NCBI GenBank assembly: GCA_964424455.1
Contig: CAYRJA010000056.1
Span: 1 to 20,067, forward strand
Length of the DNA: 20,067 bases
Reading direction: 5' to 3'
Source of the DNA: CAYRJA01 sp964424455
GTDB taxonomy: Bacteria > Bacteroidota > Bacteroidia > Chitinophagales > UBA10324
Positions 6,219 to 14,734 of the stretch are shown one piece after another. The stretch's first letter is position 1. Each line of letters starts with the position of its first letter. The notes below the pieces were generated by a model, which saw only the letters and a program-made list of their open reading frames with translations, did not search any database and was not told the DNA's origin. The position numbers and the translations under genes are program-made.

Positions 6219-6833
6219 GTGAAAAAAAATATCTTACAAAAACTTCCACGTTCATTTTATACAAGGGAAGATGTTGTTGCCATAAGTAAAGAACTGTTAG
6301 GCAAATTTCTATTTACCTGTTTTAACAACCAACTAACCGGAGGGATGATTACTGAAACAGAGGCATACAAAGGACAGGTGGATAAGGCATCTCACGCACA
6401 CAACGGCAGGCGAACACCTCGTACAGAAATCATGTATTCGACAGGTGGAACTGCATATATCTATTTGTGTTACGGCATTCATCATTTGTTTAATGTAGTT
6501 ACAAATGAAAAGGAAATTCCTCATGCTGTTCTGATTCGCGCCATTGAGCCGGTTGAAGGAATTGAGTGGATGTTAAAAAGGAGAAATAAAAAGATGGTGA
6601 ATTACACATTGACCTGCGGACCCGGTGCTTTGTCGCAAGCACTGGGTATTCACATAAACCAAACCGGGGAAGATTTACTTGGCAATAACATCTGGATAGA
6701 AGACAGGGGTGTTACAGTTAAAAAATCTGAAATTATTTCATCTACCCGTGTTGGCGTAGATTATGCCGGCTCACATGCCGGATGGAAATACCGTTTTTAT
6801 ATAAAGGGAAATGATTGGATAAGTAAGAAGTAG
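6219..6833 (+). CDS. DNA-3-methyladenine glycosylase, AAG/MPG family
   Basis: The 204-residue product aligns with the AAG family, which removes alkylated purines such as 3-methyladenine and starts base-excision repair. Residues matching human AAG active-site positions are visible: Glu48 in TETEAY (human Glu125), Tyr50 (Tyr127), His59 (His136), Tyr82 in AYIYLCYG (Tyr159, the intercalating residue) and Asn92 (Asn169). The RRTPR segment (64-68) is also conserved. The start is GTG at 6219, directly after AGAG; the first residues are Lys-rich before the conserved LPRSFY. The size is typical for a bacterial member. It ends 22 bp before the convergent PorP-like gene. Confidence 0.93.
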   Translation: MKKNILQKLPRSFYTREDVVAISKELLGKFLFTCFNNQLTGGMITETEAYKGQVDKASHAHNGRRTPRTEIMYSTGGTAYIYLCYGIHHLFNVVTNEKEIPHAVLIRAIEPVEGIEWMLKRRNKKMVNYTLTCGPGALSQALGIHINQTGEDLLGNNIWIEDRGVTVKKSEIISSTRVGVDYAGSHAGWKYRFYIKGNDWISKK

Positions 6834-6855
6834 GTATAATGAATCCGGAAAATTT

Positions 6856-7872
6856 TCAGAAGCGGGGACAATAGGTCTTCTTCATTTTTTTCTGCTGTAT
6901 AATATTGCCATATTTTAAAGCCACTTCAAAACCACCCTGATTGCTGCTTGCTACCTTAAGATTTGAAATATTTATATCATAGCTGATTCCCACCTGAAAT
7001 CCTTTCTTAATAAAACCCGTGGTAGCAATTGCTGCATCATTCAAGCGGTAAAAGCCGCCGATATAATAAATAGTTCCTACCTTTCTTTTGTTCGGTGAAA
7101 AATTATATCCGATTGCCGTACCACCCACCAGTTCTGAGTTCGGTCCCTGCGCCTGATAATACACTGCGGGGAAAAGATATATAGTGTTGTTGATTCCAAA
7201 TGTAGCATCGGAATGAATGACATAATGCAGATACAAGTCAAACAAATCTTCTTTGAATGATTCATTTGGAGTGGTAAGATGAAAAACAGAAGTGCCCAAT
7301 GAAACGCGGGAGTGGTTGTTAATTAATCCGCTGAATGCAATACCCGCAGAAAAATCAGAACGCCAGTAAGAAGGATCGAAGTTCTCACCGCTTGGCAAAC
7401 TGTTATCAAAGCCGCTGCCTGTAAATTGGTTATAGAAATTAAACGCCGACATGTCCACTCTTCGTTGCATCATGCCGCCCTGCAAGCCGGCAGAAATATG
7501 ATAGTTCCCACTGACATCGAGCGACTGATGATAGGCAAGTGAAAGTTTCAGATCGGTTGTACCCAACGGACTGCTCCCCTGCTTATCATCAAGAACCATA
7601 ATGCCCATAGCTAATGAGTTGCCATTAAATTTTCCACGATAAAGAGAAAAATCTGCCCATCCCGATGCGGTAGAATAAACATAAGGTGAAGTAATGGAAG
7701 CCCACTGATTGCGGTAATTCAATCCGACACGGTAAGTGCCGTCCATATTTCCGGTAAGCGCCGGATTCAGTGTCAATGGTGAATAATAAAACTGAGAGAA
7801 ATGTGGATCTTGTGCATAGCCGGCAGAAGAAATAAAAATCAGAAGTAAGCAAATCCGGGTAAAAAATTTCAT
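6856..7872 (-). CDS. PorP/SprF-family outer-membrane protein (type IX secretion-associated)
   Basis: The 338-residue product has a signal peptide (about 1-20, cleavage after GYAQ). It then has the family start QDPHFSQFYYSPLTLNPALTG (about 21-41, shortened here by context) and repeated beta-strand patterns to the end, as expected for a membrane barrel. PorP/SprF proteins occur only in Bacteroidota, in large families; the founding members serve type IX secretion and gliding, and many paralogues partner with a neighbouring large surface protein. No such partner gene lies here, so it is a stand-alone copy. The C-terminus is short and Lys-rich, ending in Phe. The gene has a putative own promoter just upstream. 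Confidence 0.9.
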   Translation of the reverse strand: MKFFTRICLLLIFISSAGYAQDPHFSQFYYSPLTLNPALTGNMDGTYRVGLNYRNQWASITSPYVYSTASGWADFSLYRGKFNGNSLAMGIMVLDDKQGSSPLGTTDLKLSLAYHQSLDVSGNYHISAGLQGGMMQRRVDMSAFNFYNQFTGSGFDNSLPSGENFDPSYWRSDFSAGIAFSGLINNHSRVSLGTSVFHLTTPNESFKEDLFDLYLHYVIHSDATFGINNTIYLFPAVYYQAQGPNSELVGGTAIGYNFSPNKRKVGTIYYIGGFYRLNDAAIATTGFIKKGFQVGISYDINISNLKVASSNQGGFEVALKYGNIIQQKKMKKTYCPRF

Positions 7873-7923
7873 CAGTTACTGTAATTTCAGATTTTAAAGA
7901 TACGGCAATGATAGGGAAATGAC

Positions 7924-7956
7924 CAAAAATATTCTAAAATGCTGAATCTGTTACAA
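7924..7956 (-). promoter_or_regulatory. Putative promoter of the PorP/SprF-family gene
   Basis: On the minus strand, TATTTTTG (7924-7931) matches the -7 consensus TAnnTTTG. A TTG (7954-7956) lies 22 bases further upstream as the -33 element. The predicted leader is about 45 bases. A TGTTACA word overlaps the -33 element (7949-7955). This is consensus matching only. Confidence 0.4.
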
Positions 7957-8008
7957 AATGGTGAATATAAATTCAGAGTATTTATAAGTAACTCTTTGCA
8001 TGATAGCG

Positions 8009-8665
8009 TCAACTCAAGTTGGCAATTACTGTTTCTCCACCTGTAACCTTTTGCTGTAACGACACATTTATTTTTGTGCCTAAAGGAAAAAACAAATCTA
8101 CGCGTGAACCGAATTTTATAAATCCTAATTCACTTCCCTGCTGAACTTTATCACCCACTTTCAGATAGCCTACAATCTTTCGGGCCACTTTTCCGGCTAT
8201 TTGCCTTACAAGCACAACAGCGTTGTCATTCTGGATCACTACAGTATTGCGTTCATTTTCAGTAGAAGATTTCGGGTGCCATGCCACTAAATATTTTCCC
8301 GGATGATATTTCACATATTTCACTTCTCCGGCAATCGGGTTGCGGTTGATATGAACATTTGCCGGCGACATAAAGATTGAAACTTGTATTCGCTTGTCTT
8401 TAAAATATTCCGGCTCTTCGGTTTCTTCAATTACCACCACTTTACCGTCGCAGGGAGAAAGAAAATTATTTTCATTAACAACAATTTTCCGTTTGGGGTC
8501 GCGGAAAAAAGAAGCAACCATCAAAAAGAAAATTATGCTTACTCCGGCAAGCAGCAAATGAAGTTTAACCAAGTCGGTATATAAATAATAAACGATGAAA
8601 TTTATTGCAAACAATATAACAGATAACAAAAGCAAAGTGGCTCGTCCTTCTCTGTGCAGTTTCAT
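8009..8665 (-). CDS. psd: Phosphatidylserine decarboxylase proenzyme
   Basis: The 218-residue product belongs to the short (archaeal-type) Psd group that makes phosphatidylethanolamine from phosphatidylserine at the inner membrane. Two N-terminal membrane segments (about 10-28 and 36-52) are followed by FFRDP (53-57), SPCDGKVV (70-77), FMSPxxVHxNR (98-108) and HPGKYLVAW (121-129). The self-cleavage site is the Gly-Ser pair in KFGSRVD (Gly186-Ser187), which yields the pyruvoyl group on the small subunit. It lies 52 bp downstream of cdsA on the same strand. cdsA makes the CDP-diacylglycerol precursor, so the pair forms a phospholipid cluster. A putative promoter in the cdsA-psd gap suggests separate expression as well. 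Confidence 0.95.
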   Translation of the reverse strand: MKLHREGRATLLLLSVILFAINFIVYYLYTDLVKLHLLLAGVSIIFFLMVASFFRDPKRKIVVNENNFLSPCDGKVVVIEETEEPEYFKDKRIQVSIFMSPANVHINRNPIAGEVKYVKYHPGKYLVAWHPKSSTENERNTVVIQNDNAVVLVRQIAGKVARKIVGYLKVGDKVQQGSELGFIKFGSRVDLFFPLGTKINVSLQQKVTGGETVIANLS

Positions 8666-8690
8666 TGTGTCAATTAAAATTATTATTGTA

Positions 8691-8721
8691 CAAAGTTAAT
8701 TTAAGCTGAAGGCGGTGTCAA
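8691..8721 (-). promoter_or_regulatory. Putative promoter of psd
   Basis: On the minus strand, TAACTTTG (8691-8698) matches TAnnTTTG exactly, and a TTG (8719-8721) sits 20 bases upstream, the usual spacing of Bacteroidota -33/-7 promoters. The -33 element overlaps the cdsA stop codon region. The start codon of psd is 25 bases downstream. This is the best promoter match in the window. Confidence 0.5.
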
Positions 8722-9557
8722 GCAAAAAGTTTAAGATAAGCAAACACAAACGGAATGCTGTAAATAAATGCATCAAACCGGTCAATCAGTCCGCCATGAC
8801 CGGGCAATATGTTTCCTGAATCTTTTATTTCCAGATTTCTCTTCATCAGTGATTTTACCAAATCACCAATTGTTCCAAGAATAGAAACAATTCCTGCAAT
8901 CACTAACCAATCTTGCAAACTGATTGTTGTAAAATATTTTGAAAGTAAAAATCCAACTCCAAAACAAAAGAGCGCTCCGCCAATGAATCCTTCCCAGCTT
9001 TTCTTAGGCGAAACACTCGGGAACAATTTATTTTTTCCAATAAGCGACCCAACAATGTATGCCATAGAATCATTTGTCCAGACCAACAACAAAATTCCGA
9101 ATACTATGTTTATCTGCTCAGGAAACCAGTTGCCTTCTCCCTGCATTACAATGTAGTGTAACAGACCAAGTGGCAAAGCGATGTAAATAATTCCTAAAAG
9201 GTTAAGCGCCGAGTTCTGAAATTTTTTCTGCTTTCCTGCATATAATTCAAAGGCGAGAACGATAAACAGAAGCGGAAGAATCAGAGCAAAAGAAACAGGA
9301 TTAATAAACTGATAGGCACTCAGCATTATTAAAGCAAACACAATCAATCCGGTTACAAAGTTTAAGAACCTGAATAATGCCTTACTCTCTGTCTGATAAG
9401 TCTGAACCGAAGCAATAATTCCCAGATACTCCCACAAACATCCTGCACAAATTAATGTAGTAAGAATCATAAAGGAATATTGATTCCAGATAATTCCTCC
9501 AATCATCACTGCTCCGAAAACAAGGGCAGTCAGTGTGCGCTTGGGAAGGTCTTTCAT
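8718..9557 (-). CDS. cdsA: Phosphatidate cytidylyltransferase (CDP-diacylglycerol synthase)
   Basis: The 279-residue integral membrane protein has about eight hydrophobic segments. It carries the TNDSMAYIVGSLIGK region (161-175), SPKKSWEG (183-190) and the full CDS signature from Ser236 to Arg260, including SLMKR, KDSGNILPGHGG and DR. It makes CDP-diacylglycerol from phosphatidic acid and CTP. Its ATG overlaps the stop of the upstream CPBP protease gene in an ATGA junction (9554-9557), which implies translational coupling. psd follows on the same strand. Confidence 0.96.
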   Translation of the reverse strand: MKDLPKRTLTALVFGAVMIGGIIWNQYSFMILTTLICAGCLWEYLGIIASVQTYQTESKALFRFLNFVTGLIVFALIMLSAYQFINPVSFALILPLLFIVLAFELYAGKQKKFQNSALNLLGIIYIALPLGLLHYIVMQGEGNWFPEQINIVFGILLLVWTNDSMAYIVGSLIGKNKLFPSVSPKKSWEGFIGGALFCFGVGFLLSKYFTTISLQDWLVIAGIVSILGTIGDLVKSLMKRNLEIKDSGNILPGHGGLIDRFDAFIYSIPFVFAYLKLFA

Positions 9558-10543
9558 TGAGGATGGTTTAAATCAAATGGTTCCTGTAACACCAGCTCTG
9601 CTGGCTCAGCCGGTTCATTTACTTTCTTCTTTATTGAAATATAAATTAAAATGACCAGAATAACTACTGCTGCAACTGTAACAGAGGTGGGAACTGAAAC
9701 CTCCGATTCAATATCAAAAGTTATTTTACCCTGCTGATGAAGGTAGGATAGAAACACCTGTCCGCCGTTGTTTACTGCATGACCGATTATAGGCACCCAC
9801 AAACTTCCGCTCCAGTAAAACAAATATCCGAGTACTGCACCTAATGCAATACGGGGAAAAAATCCGTAGAATTGAAAATGAATGGCGCTGAAAAGAATGG
9901 CGGTTGTCCATATCGCTACATGAATATTTCCAAACCATTCACGGAATAACTGCTGTAACACTCCGCGAAACAAAAATTCTTCTGCTATTGCCGGGACAAT
10001 TCCAATAACTAATAATGAAAACAAAAAGTCAGAAACCGTAGGCATCAGCAAAAAGAGAGAAGTGACTTTTGCTGCTGCGTCCTCCGATGCCTTCATCATC
10101 TTTTCAATTACTTTCATTGAGTCGGGCAAATGAATGCTATGATTCCATGTATCCAGCACGCTTACTACCGGAGCAGAAGTCACCAAAACAAGAATAGAGA
10201 GAACAGAAAATAACAGTGTAACCGGCGTAGCTAATTTCAGATAGTCTCCTTTTATTTTTTTTGTGAATCCAAATATCAATGCGGGAACTAAAAATGTTCC
10301 TATAGATGAAACCAGTTGAATAAACTTCAGCGCATTCAGTGCGTTGATATTTTCCTTTAATGAATCCGGATCGGTTTGCGCCTGAAGCAGAAATGTATCT
10401 GCCCCCACAATACCATACAACGGTTTCACCAGAACTAAACTCAGCAAGGTAAAAGCCAGCGTACACGCCAAAATAATACCCACGAGTATGAGCAGTTGCA
10501 GAAAGATCGGCTGACTGTCAAGAAATGATTTGTTTTTAGTCAT
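9554..10543 (-). CDS. CPBP-family intramembrane metalloprotease
   Basis: The 329-residue multi-pass membrane protein has the CPBP (CAAX protease/bacteriocin-processing, Abi) motifs: EEFLFRG (188-194, the EExxxR motif), His222 in FSAIHF, and HAVNN (255-259, the HxxxN/D motif). These glutamates and histidines form the metal site in the Rce1 fold. The bacterial substrates are generally unknown; proposed roles include protein maturation and self-immunity. It is the first gene of the minus-strand unit leading to cdsA and psd. The ATG at 10541-10543 is 103 bp from the divergent dusB. A loop region (about 130-160) between membrane segments is Lys/Met-rich. Confidence 0.88.
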   Translation of the reverse strand: MTKNKSFLDSQPIFLQLLILVGIILACTLAFTLLSLVLVKPLYGIVGADTFLLQAQTDPDSLKENINALNALKFIQLVSSIGTFLVPALIFGFTKKIKGDYLKLATPVTLLFSVLSILVLVTSAPVVSVLDTWNHSIHLPDSMKVIEKMMKASEDAAAKVTSLFLLMPTVSDFLFSLLVIGIVPAIAEEFLFRGVLQQLFREWFGNIHVAIWTTAILFSAIHFQFYGFFPRIALGAVLGYLFYWSGSLWVPIIGHAVNNGGQVFLSYLHQQGKITFDIESEVSVPTSVTVAAVVILVILIYISIKKKVNEPAEPAELVLQEPFDLNHPQ

Positions 10544-10564
10544 AAATGGAATGTAATATTTTTG
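10530..10564 (+). promoter_or_regulatory. Putative promoter of dusB
   Basis: TATTTTTG (10557-10564) matches TAnnTTTG. A TTG at 10530-10532 lies 24 bases upstream, slightly more than usual. The predicted leader is about 75 bases. The -33 element falls within the first codons of the divergent protease gene. Confidence 0.4.
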
Positions 10565-10646
10565 CCCCCGTTATACTGAATACAGATGAAGTATTTCTTA
10601 ATCGAAAAGAGAGATAATTCATTTCATTCAGAACTACAGAAAAACG

Positions 10647-11639
10647 ATGGCGAAGATAGGAAACCTTGATTTAGGTGAGTTCCCTTTGTTGCTGGCTCCG
10701 ATGGAGGATGTCAGCGACCCACCATTTCGTGCCGTATGCAAAATGAACGGAGCGGATATGATGTACACTGAATTTATTTCCTCAGAAGGTTTAATCCGCC
10801 ATGCTAAAAAAAGTGTAAAGAAGTTAGATGTATTTGAGGAAGAACGCCCGATAGGTATTCAGTTTTACGGAGGAGAAGTTGATACTATGGTAGGTTGCGT
10901 GGAAATTATAGAAGAGGCAAATCCCGATTTGATAGATATTAATTACGGCTGTCCGGTGAAAGGTGTTGCCTGTCGTGGTGCGGGAGCAGGAATTTTAAAA
11001 GATGTTCCCAAGATGGTGAAGATGACTGCTGAAATTGTGAGGCGGTCTAAGCTGCCCGTTACAGTAAAAACCCGGTTGGGATGGGATGAAGATTCAAAAA
11101 ATATAGTGGAAGTTGCCGAGCGGTTGCAGGACATAGGCATTGCCGCTATCAGTATTCATGGTCGTACGCGTGTGCAGATGTACAAAGGTCAGGCAGACTG
11201 GTCGCTGATTGGCGCTGTGAAGAATAACCCACGCATGAAGATTCCTGTTTTTCTGAATGGAGATGTGGACTCGCCCGAAAAAGTAAAATTGGTTCGTGAA
11301 CTTTATGGTATTGACGGGGTAATGATTGGTCGTGCTGCCATTGGCAATCCGTGGATTTTTAATCAGGTGAAATATTTTCTGAAAACAGGTGAACGTGCCC
11401 CGGAGCCAACGGTTGAAGACCGGATAAAGGTTTGCCGTCATCATTTATATAAATCTCTTGAGTGGAAAGGTGACAGAGTAGGCATTCTGGAAATGCGCAG
11501 TCATTATACAAATTATTTTAAAGGACTTCCAAGTGTTACAGAATACCGCAAACGACTTGTTACACTTGAGCATCTGTCGCAGATTGAAGAAGTGCTTGAT
11601 GAAATAAGTGACCGTTACAGTCAGTTGTCGCCTGCCTGA
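10647..11639 (+). CDS. dusB: tRNA-dihydrouridine synthase, DusB type
   Basis: The 330-residue flavoenzyme reduces uridine to dihydrouridine in tRNA. It shows APMEDVSDPPFR (17-28), the FMN barrel start; EFISSEGL (42-49); NYGCPVKGV with catalytic Cys102; KTRLGWD (141-147); SIHGRTRVQMYKG (169-181); and FLNGD and IGRAAIGNPWIF phosphate-binding segments. The C-terminal helical domain has the usual RxHYTNYFKG-like helix. The length and motifs fit the DusB group, which is the usual one in Bacteroidota. Its stop is 3 bp from the stop of the convergent gldH. Confidence 0.94.
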   Translation: MAKIGNLDLGEFPLLLAPMEDVSDPPFRAVCKMNGADMMYTEFISSEGLIRHAKKSVKKLDVFEEERPIGIQFYGGEVDTMVGCVEIIEEANPDLIDINYGCPVKGVACRGAGAGILKDVPKMVKMTAEIVRRSKLPVTVKTRLGWDEDSKNIVEVAERLQDIGIAAISIHGRTRVQMYKGQADWSLIGAVKNNPRMKIPVFLNGDVDSPEKVKLVRELYGIDGVMIGRAAIGNPWIFNQVKYFLKTGERAPEPTVEDRIKVCRHHLYKSLEWKGDRVGILEMRSHYTNYFKGLPSVTEYRKRLVTLEHLSQIEEVLDEISDRYSQLSPA

Positions 11640-11642
11640 TTA

Positions 11643-12134
11643 TTATTTAGCTACTTCTGTTTTTTCGATTCTTACTGCCATTGCCATAATTCCGGGAAGC
11701 GGATCTTGCCGCATATTTTGTTCCAGTGTGAAAATATATTTTCCGGCTTTGTCAAAAAAGGTGTTTTGCTGAATCAGATAGCTTGCATCCCAGACATCTC
11801 CTGTTCCTTCACCAAACCATTTACCCTCTGAATTAGCAAGAGGAATTTCAACCCGCTTCTTTAATGTACTCCCATCAGGTAAGGTGGTAGAAACAAACAG
11901 CCAGAGATTCATATAAGGATACGCATCTGAATGGCGCGTGTTGATGTAAATATTATACCGGACGGCGGTGTCCTTGATTTCTACCGGAAAATTTAATTTA
12001 TAATCACTCTGCCAGCTATAATGTGGTATGGATTCATATTTCTGATAAGTATTAATGGATTCACATGAAGATAGAATGAATACCACAAACAAAATAATGT
12101 ACATCCTGTTAACCTTCTTAACAGAACTTAGCAT
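11643..12134 (-). CDS. gldH: GldH-like gliding motility lipoprotein
   Basis: With the start at ATG 12132-12134 the product is 163 residues: a short basic leader, a hydrophobic stretch and the lipobox ILSSC, so the lipid-bearing Cys is about residue 24. The mature part has no clear catalytic motif and resembles GldH, a lipoprotein required for gliding in Flavobacterium and kept in many Bacteroidota. Position supports the call, since ricT-gldH next to holB is a recurring Bacteroidota arrangement. The frame stays open up to 12263, but that extension runs inside ricT and would add a non-signal leader, so I reject it. The chosen start is 13 bp after the ricT stop. Starting at 12104 instead would leave only about 14 residues before the Cys. 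Confidence 0.8.
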   Translation of the reverse strand: MLSSVKKVNRMYIILFVVFILSSCESINTYQKYESIPHYSWQSDYKLNFPVEIKDTAVRYNIYINTRHSDAYPYMNLWLFVSTTLPDGSTLKKRVEIPLANSEGKWFGEGTGDVWDASYLIQQNTFFDKAGKYIFTLEQNMRQDPLPGIMAMAVRIEKTEVAK

Positions 12135-12147
12135 ATAAGGCACAAGA

Positions 12148-13398
12148 TTACTTTTTGGATTTATCATTTCCTCCCGATTGCCTTCTGCGATTATCGCGCC
12201 GCTGGTTCTCTCCGCGATTTTGTTTTTGTTTTTTCGGCTGATTTTCCTGTGACTTACTCCCACTCGCTTGCTTACTATGATTTTTGTTTTTCTTCTTCTT
12301 TTTCTTGTTAAGAGATTCCAGTGAGATATGCCCTACTGTATCTGCAAATTCAAGACTTTCTTTTTTTACCGGTTCAAGTGTTACAGCGCCGAGATCTGCG
12401 GGTTTCTTTCCCTGTTTATTCAACTCTGCAATTTCCTTAACCCGCTCGGTAGTCAATGGATGATATACAGAACTATCTTTATATGAATAAAACATCAGCC
12501 GCTTGAAAATGTCTGTCTTCTGCAAGTAAGCGACTCCGGTTTCCGTTTCAATTTTATCTACATCTTTCGGAATAAAACTCAGTGCATCAAGGTAAGTATC
12601 CAACTCATAGTTCAAACAACACTTTAATCGCCCACACTGTCCGCTGAGTTTTGCCTGATTAATAGAAAGTTGCTGGTAACGCGCTGCGGATGTGGCAACC
12701 GTTTTAAAGTCAGTGAGCCAGGTAGAGCAGCACAACTCTCTTCCACACGCGCCTATACCTCCCACTTTTGCGGCTTCCTGTCTTGCACCGATGTGGTTCA
12801 TTTCAACTTTTATCTTAAACTCGCCGGCATAAACTTTAATCAACTCACGAAAATCCACACGCGACTCTGCTGTGTAGCTGAATATTGCCTTGCGACCATC
12901 CCCCTGATATTCTACATCACTGATTTTCATTTCCAATCCCATCTGTCGTGCAATAGCTCGTGCGCGAACCATCGTGCTTTGTTCCAATGCTTTTGATTTC
13001 TCCCACTTAGCCAAGTCCTCTTCGCTGGCTTTACGTATTACCGAGAGAATATCGGCTGAGTTTTCCTGTACTTTCTTTCGCTTCATCTGAAGACGAACCA
13101 GTTCTCCGCTAAGCGATACTACTCCTATATCGTAGCCGTTGCCTTCTGCTTCCAACACTACCACATCATGAGTATCAATCAACAGTTTATTTTTATTTCT
13201 GAAAAATTCTTTTCGTGCTCCATTCTTAAAACTTACTTCCATGAAACGCGAAATTTCAGAATCATCATACGCTGCAGGAATATCCGACAACCAGTCATAT
13301 ACATTCATGCGGTTGCACTTACCTGTGTTACAAGAGCCGTGGCTCTTACAGCCTGTAGGCATACCGCTGTTTGAAGATGCACATCCATCACAATTCAT
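12148..13398 (-). CDS. ricT: PSP1-domain protein RicT (YaaT) homologue
   Basis: The 416-residue product has the PSP1 core (about 75-160) and the two Cys clusters of RicT: CGRELCC (218-224) and CGRLKCC (255-261), each a C-x4-CC pattern. In Bacillus, RicT with RicA and RicF binds iron-sulfur clusters and works with RNase Y in mRNA maturation; RicA and RicF are not expected here, so its partner in Bacteroidota is unknown. Two additions are visible: a Cys-rich N-terminus (Cys at 3, 6, 17, 23, 28) and a basic low-complexity tail from about 365, rich in Lys, Asn, Gln and Arg, which looks disordered and RNA-binding. It lies between holB and gldH on the same strand with short gaps, which implies one operon. 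Confidence 0.9.
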   Translation of the reverse strand: MNCDGCASSNSGMPTGCKSHGSCNTGKCNRMNVYDWLSDIPAAYDDSEISRFMEVSFKNGARKEFFRNKNKLLIDTHDVVVLEAEGNGYDIGVVSLSGELVRLQMKRKKVQENSADILSVIRKASEEDLAKWEKSKALEQSTMVRARAIARQMGLEMKISDVEYQGDGRKAIFSYTAESRVDFRELIKVYAGEFKIKVEMNHIGARQEAAKVGGIGACGRELCCSTWLTDFKTVATSAARYQQLSINQAKLSGQCGRLKCCLNYELDTYLDALSFIPKDVDKIETETGVAYLQKTDIFKRLMFYSYKDSSVYHPLTTERVKEIAELNKQGKKPADLGAVTLEPVKKESLEFADTVGHISLESLNKKKKKKNKNHSKQASGSKSQENQPKKQKQNRGENQRRDNRRRQSGGNDKSKK

Positions 13399-13461
13399 AA
13401 GAATATCTCTTTACTTCGTTTTTAAATTCCTCGTATTGTACTTGGAATCCTATAATATCTT

Positions 13462-14613
13462 TTAAGGATTTGCCAAAACTACTTTATTATTCTTTAACAG
13501 ATAACCGAGTTGAATAAATAAATTAAAAAACAGAATACGCGGGTTGGCATTACGCTCTATTTCATAATAACTATCATTAAATTGTTTTATTATCTTCTCT
13601 TTCTTAGAAAAGCTCATTCTTTCATTCAGAAACACCGCAAGCCGGATTTCATCTTCCGTCAACCGTGTATGGTCGCTGCCCAAATGGTGTAACACTATAA
13701 TTTCCCTCATCAAACTTAATCCATAACGGAAAAAACTTTTCTGATTTTCTCTTCCGGTTTTTGAAAGCTCCTCTATCATCTCATTCATCATCTGTACATC
13801 GCGGTTTTTCTGTGCACATATCCGGAACATCTGTAACAGCAATCGCTCACTGTCATTTTCAGTGTTCTTCAGCAACCGGAGCGCTTCGTTAAAATTGCCA
13901 TTTGCCGTTCGGGCAATCTGGCGGGCATTTTTTTCTTCAGCAGAAAATTTATCTGCCAACTCCTCATATATTTCTTCATCATGCAGCTTTGGAATTTTTA
14001 CTAATTGTGTCCGCGAAAGAATGGTAGAAAGAATTTGTTCCTGATTTTCTGCCAACAACAAAAAGATGGAGTTCGCCGGCGGCTCTTCTAATAATTTCAA
14101 TAGAATATTTCCTTCTTTACTAAGGTATTCAGCTCTCCACAGAATTAGTATTTTATATTTTGATTCAAAAGTTTTCATGTTAAACCGGTGAATCAATGAT
14201 TTACATTCCTCTGCTGAAATATTTCCCTGTTTATTCTCGCTATTGATATACTCCAGCCAGTCAAAAGTATTCATGTATGGGTTTGTAGAAATTGCTTCTC
14301 TCCATTCCTTAATGAAATCATTGCTCAATGCGGGGCTGTCTGAACCTTTCTTTCTTTTATAAACCGGAAAGGTGTAGAATATATCCGGATGAATTAATTT
14401 CTGTGACTTTATACACGACGGGCATTTGCCGCACGAATCATCTGGCTGGCGATTCTCACAATTCAGATATTGCGCAAATGCAAGCGCCAGTGGAAGTGTG
14501 CCCACCCCTTCTGCACCCAAAAACAACTGAGCATGTGGCACACGGTTGTCTTCAACACTTTTTAAAAGTTGCTGCTTAACTTTCTTCTGTCCTATAATGG
14601 ATTTGAACTGCAC
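13462..14613 (-). CDS. holB: DNA polymerase III, delta' subunit
   Basis: The 383-residue AAA+ clamp-loader subunit has the zinc module with Cys52, Cys61, Cys64 and Cys67 (CGKCPSC), the LLEEPP segment after the sensor region and the SRTQ motif of the sensor/arginine-finger loop. The P-loop position reads GAEGVGTLPLA (33-43) and lacks the GK[ST] lysine, as expected for a delta' subunit that does not bind ATP. The C-terminal collar domain is helical. It is the first gene of the holB-ricT-gldH unit, 63 bp before ricT, and is divergent from proC. Confidence 0.92.
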   Translation of the reverse strand: MQFKSIIGQKKVKQQLLKSVEDNRVPHAQLFLGAEGVGTLPLALAFAQYLNCENRQPDDSCGKCPSCIKSQKLIHPDIFYTFPVYKRKKGSDSPALSNDFIKEWREAISTNPYMNTFDWLEYINSENKQGNISAEECKSLIHRFNMKTFESKYKILILWRAEYLSKEGNILLKLLEEPPANSIFLLLAENQEQILSTILSRTQLVKIPKLHDEEIYEELADKFSAEEKNARQIARTANGNFNEALRLLKNTENDSERLLLQMFRICAQKNRDVQMMNEMIEELSKTGRENQKSFFRYGLSLMREIIVLHHLGSDHTRLTEDEIRLAVFLNERMSFSKKEKIIKQFNDSYYEIERNANPRILFFNLFIQLGYLLKNNKVVLANP

Positions 14614-14662
14614 TTGCTACAAGTTTTATAATACATCTGCTATTGCTGATTCAATTAATTTT

Positions 14663-14670
14663 CAAAGTTA
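14663..14670 (-). promoter_or_regulatory. Putative -7 element upstream of holB
   Basis: TAACTTTG on the minus strand matches TAnnTTTG, 49 bases upstream of the holB start. No TTG at the expected -33 spacing is visible, so support is partial. The 121-bp region 14614-14734 also has to hold the proC promoter, for which I find no clean match. Confidence 0.3.
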
Positions 14671-14734
14671 CTTCGTCAAAAATAAAAAACCTTTTTCCTC
14701 TGTTAAGCTGATATTTGCCATTTAATTTTTTCTT

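Noticed and set aside
8809..9156. 115-residue plus-strand frame opposite cdsA
   Set aside because: It is an antisense shadow of a well-supported gene, with no motif of its own. The same applies to the other long frames opposite gldH, ricT, dusB and the aminotransferase.
12135..12263. N-terminal extension of gldH up to 12263
   Set aside because: The extension lies inside ricT in another frame, is basic and low-complexity, and would bury the lipoprotein signal; the internal ATG at 12134 gives a proper signal and lipobox.
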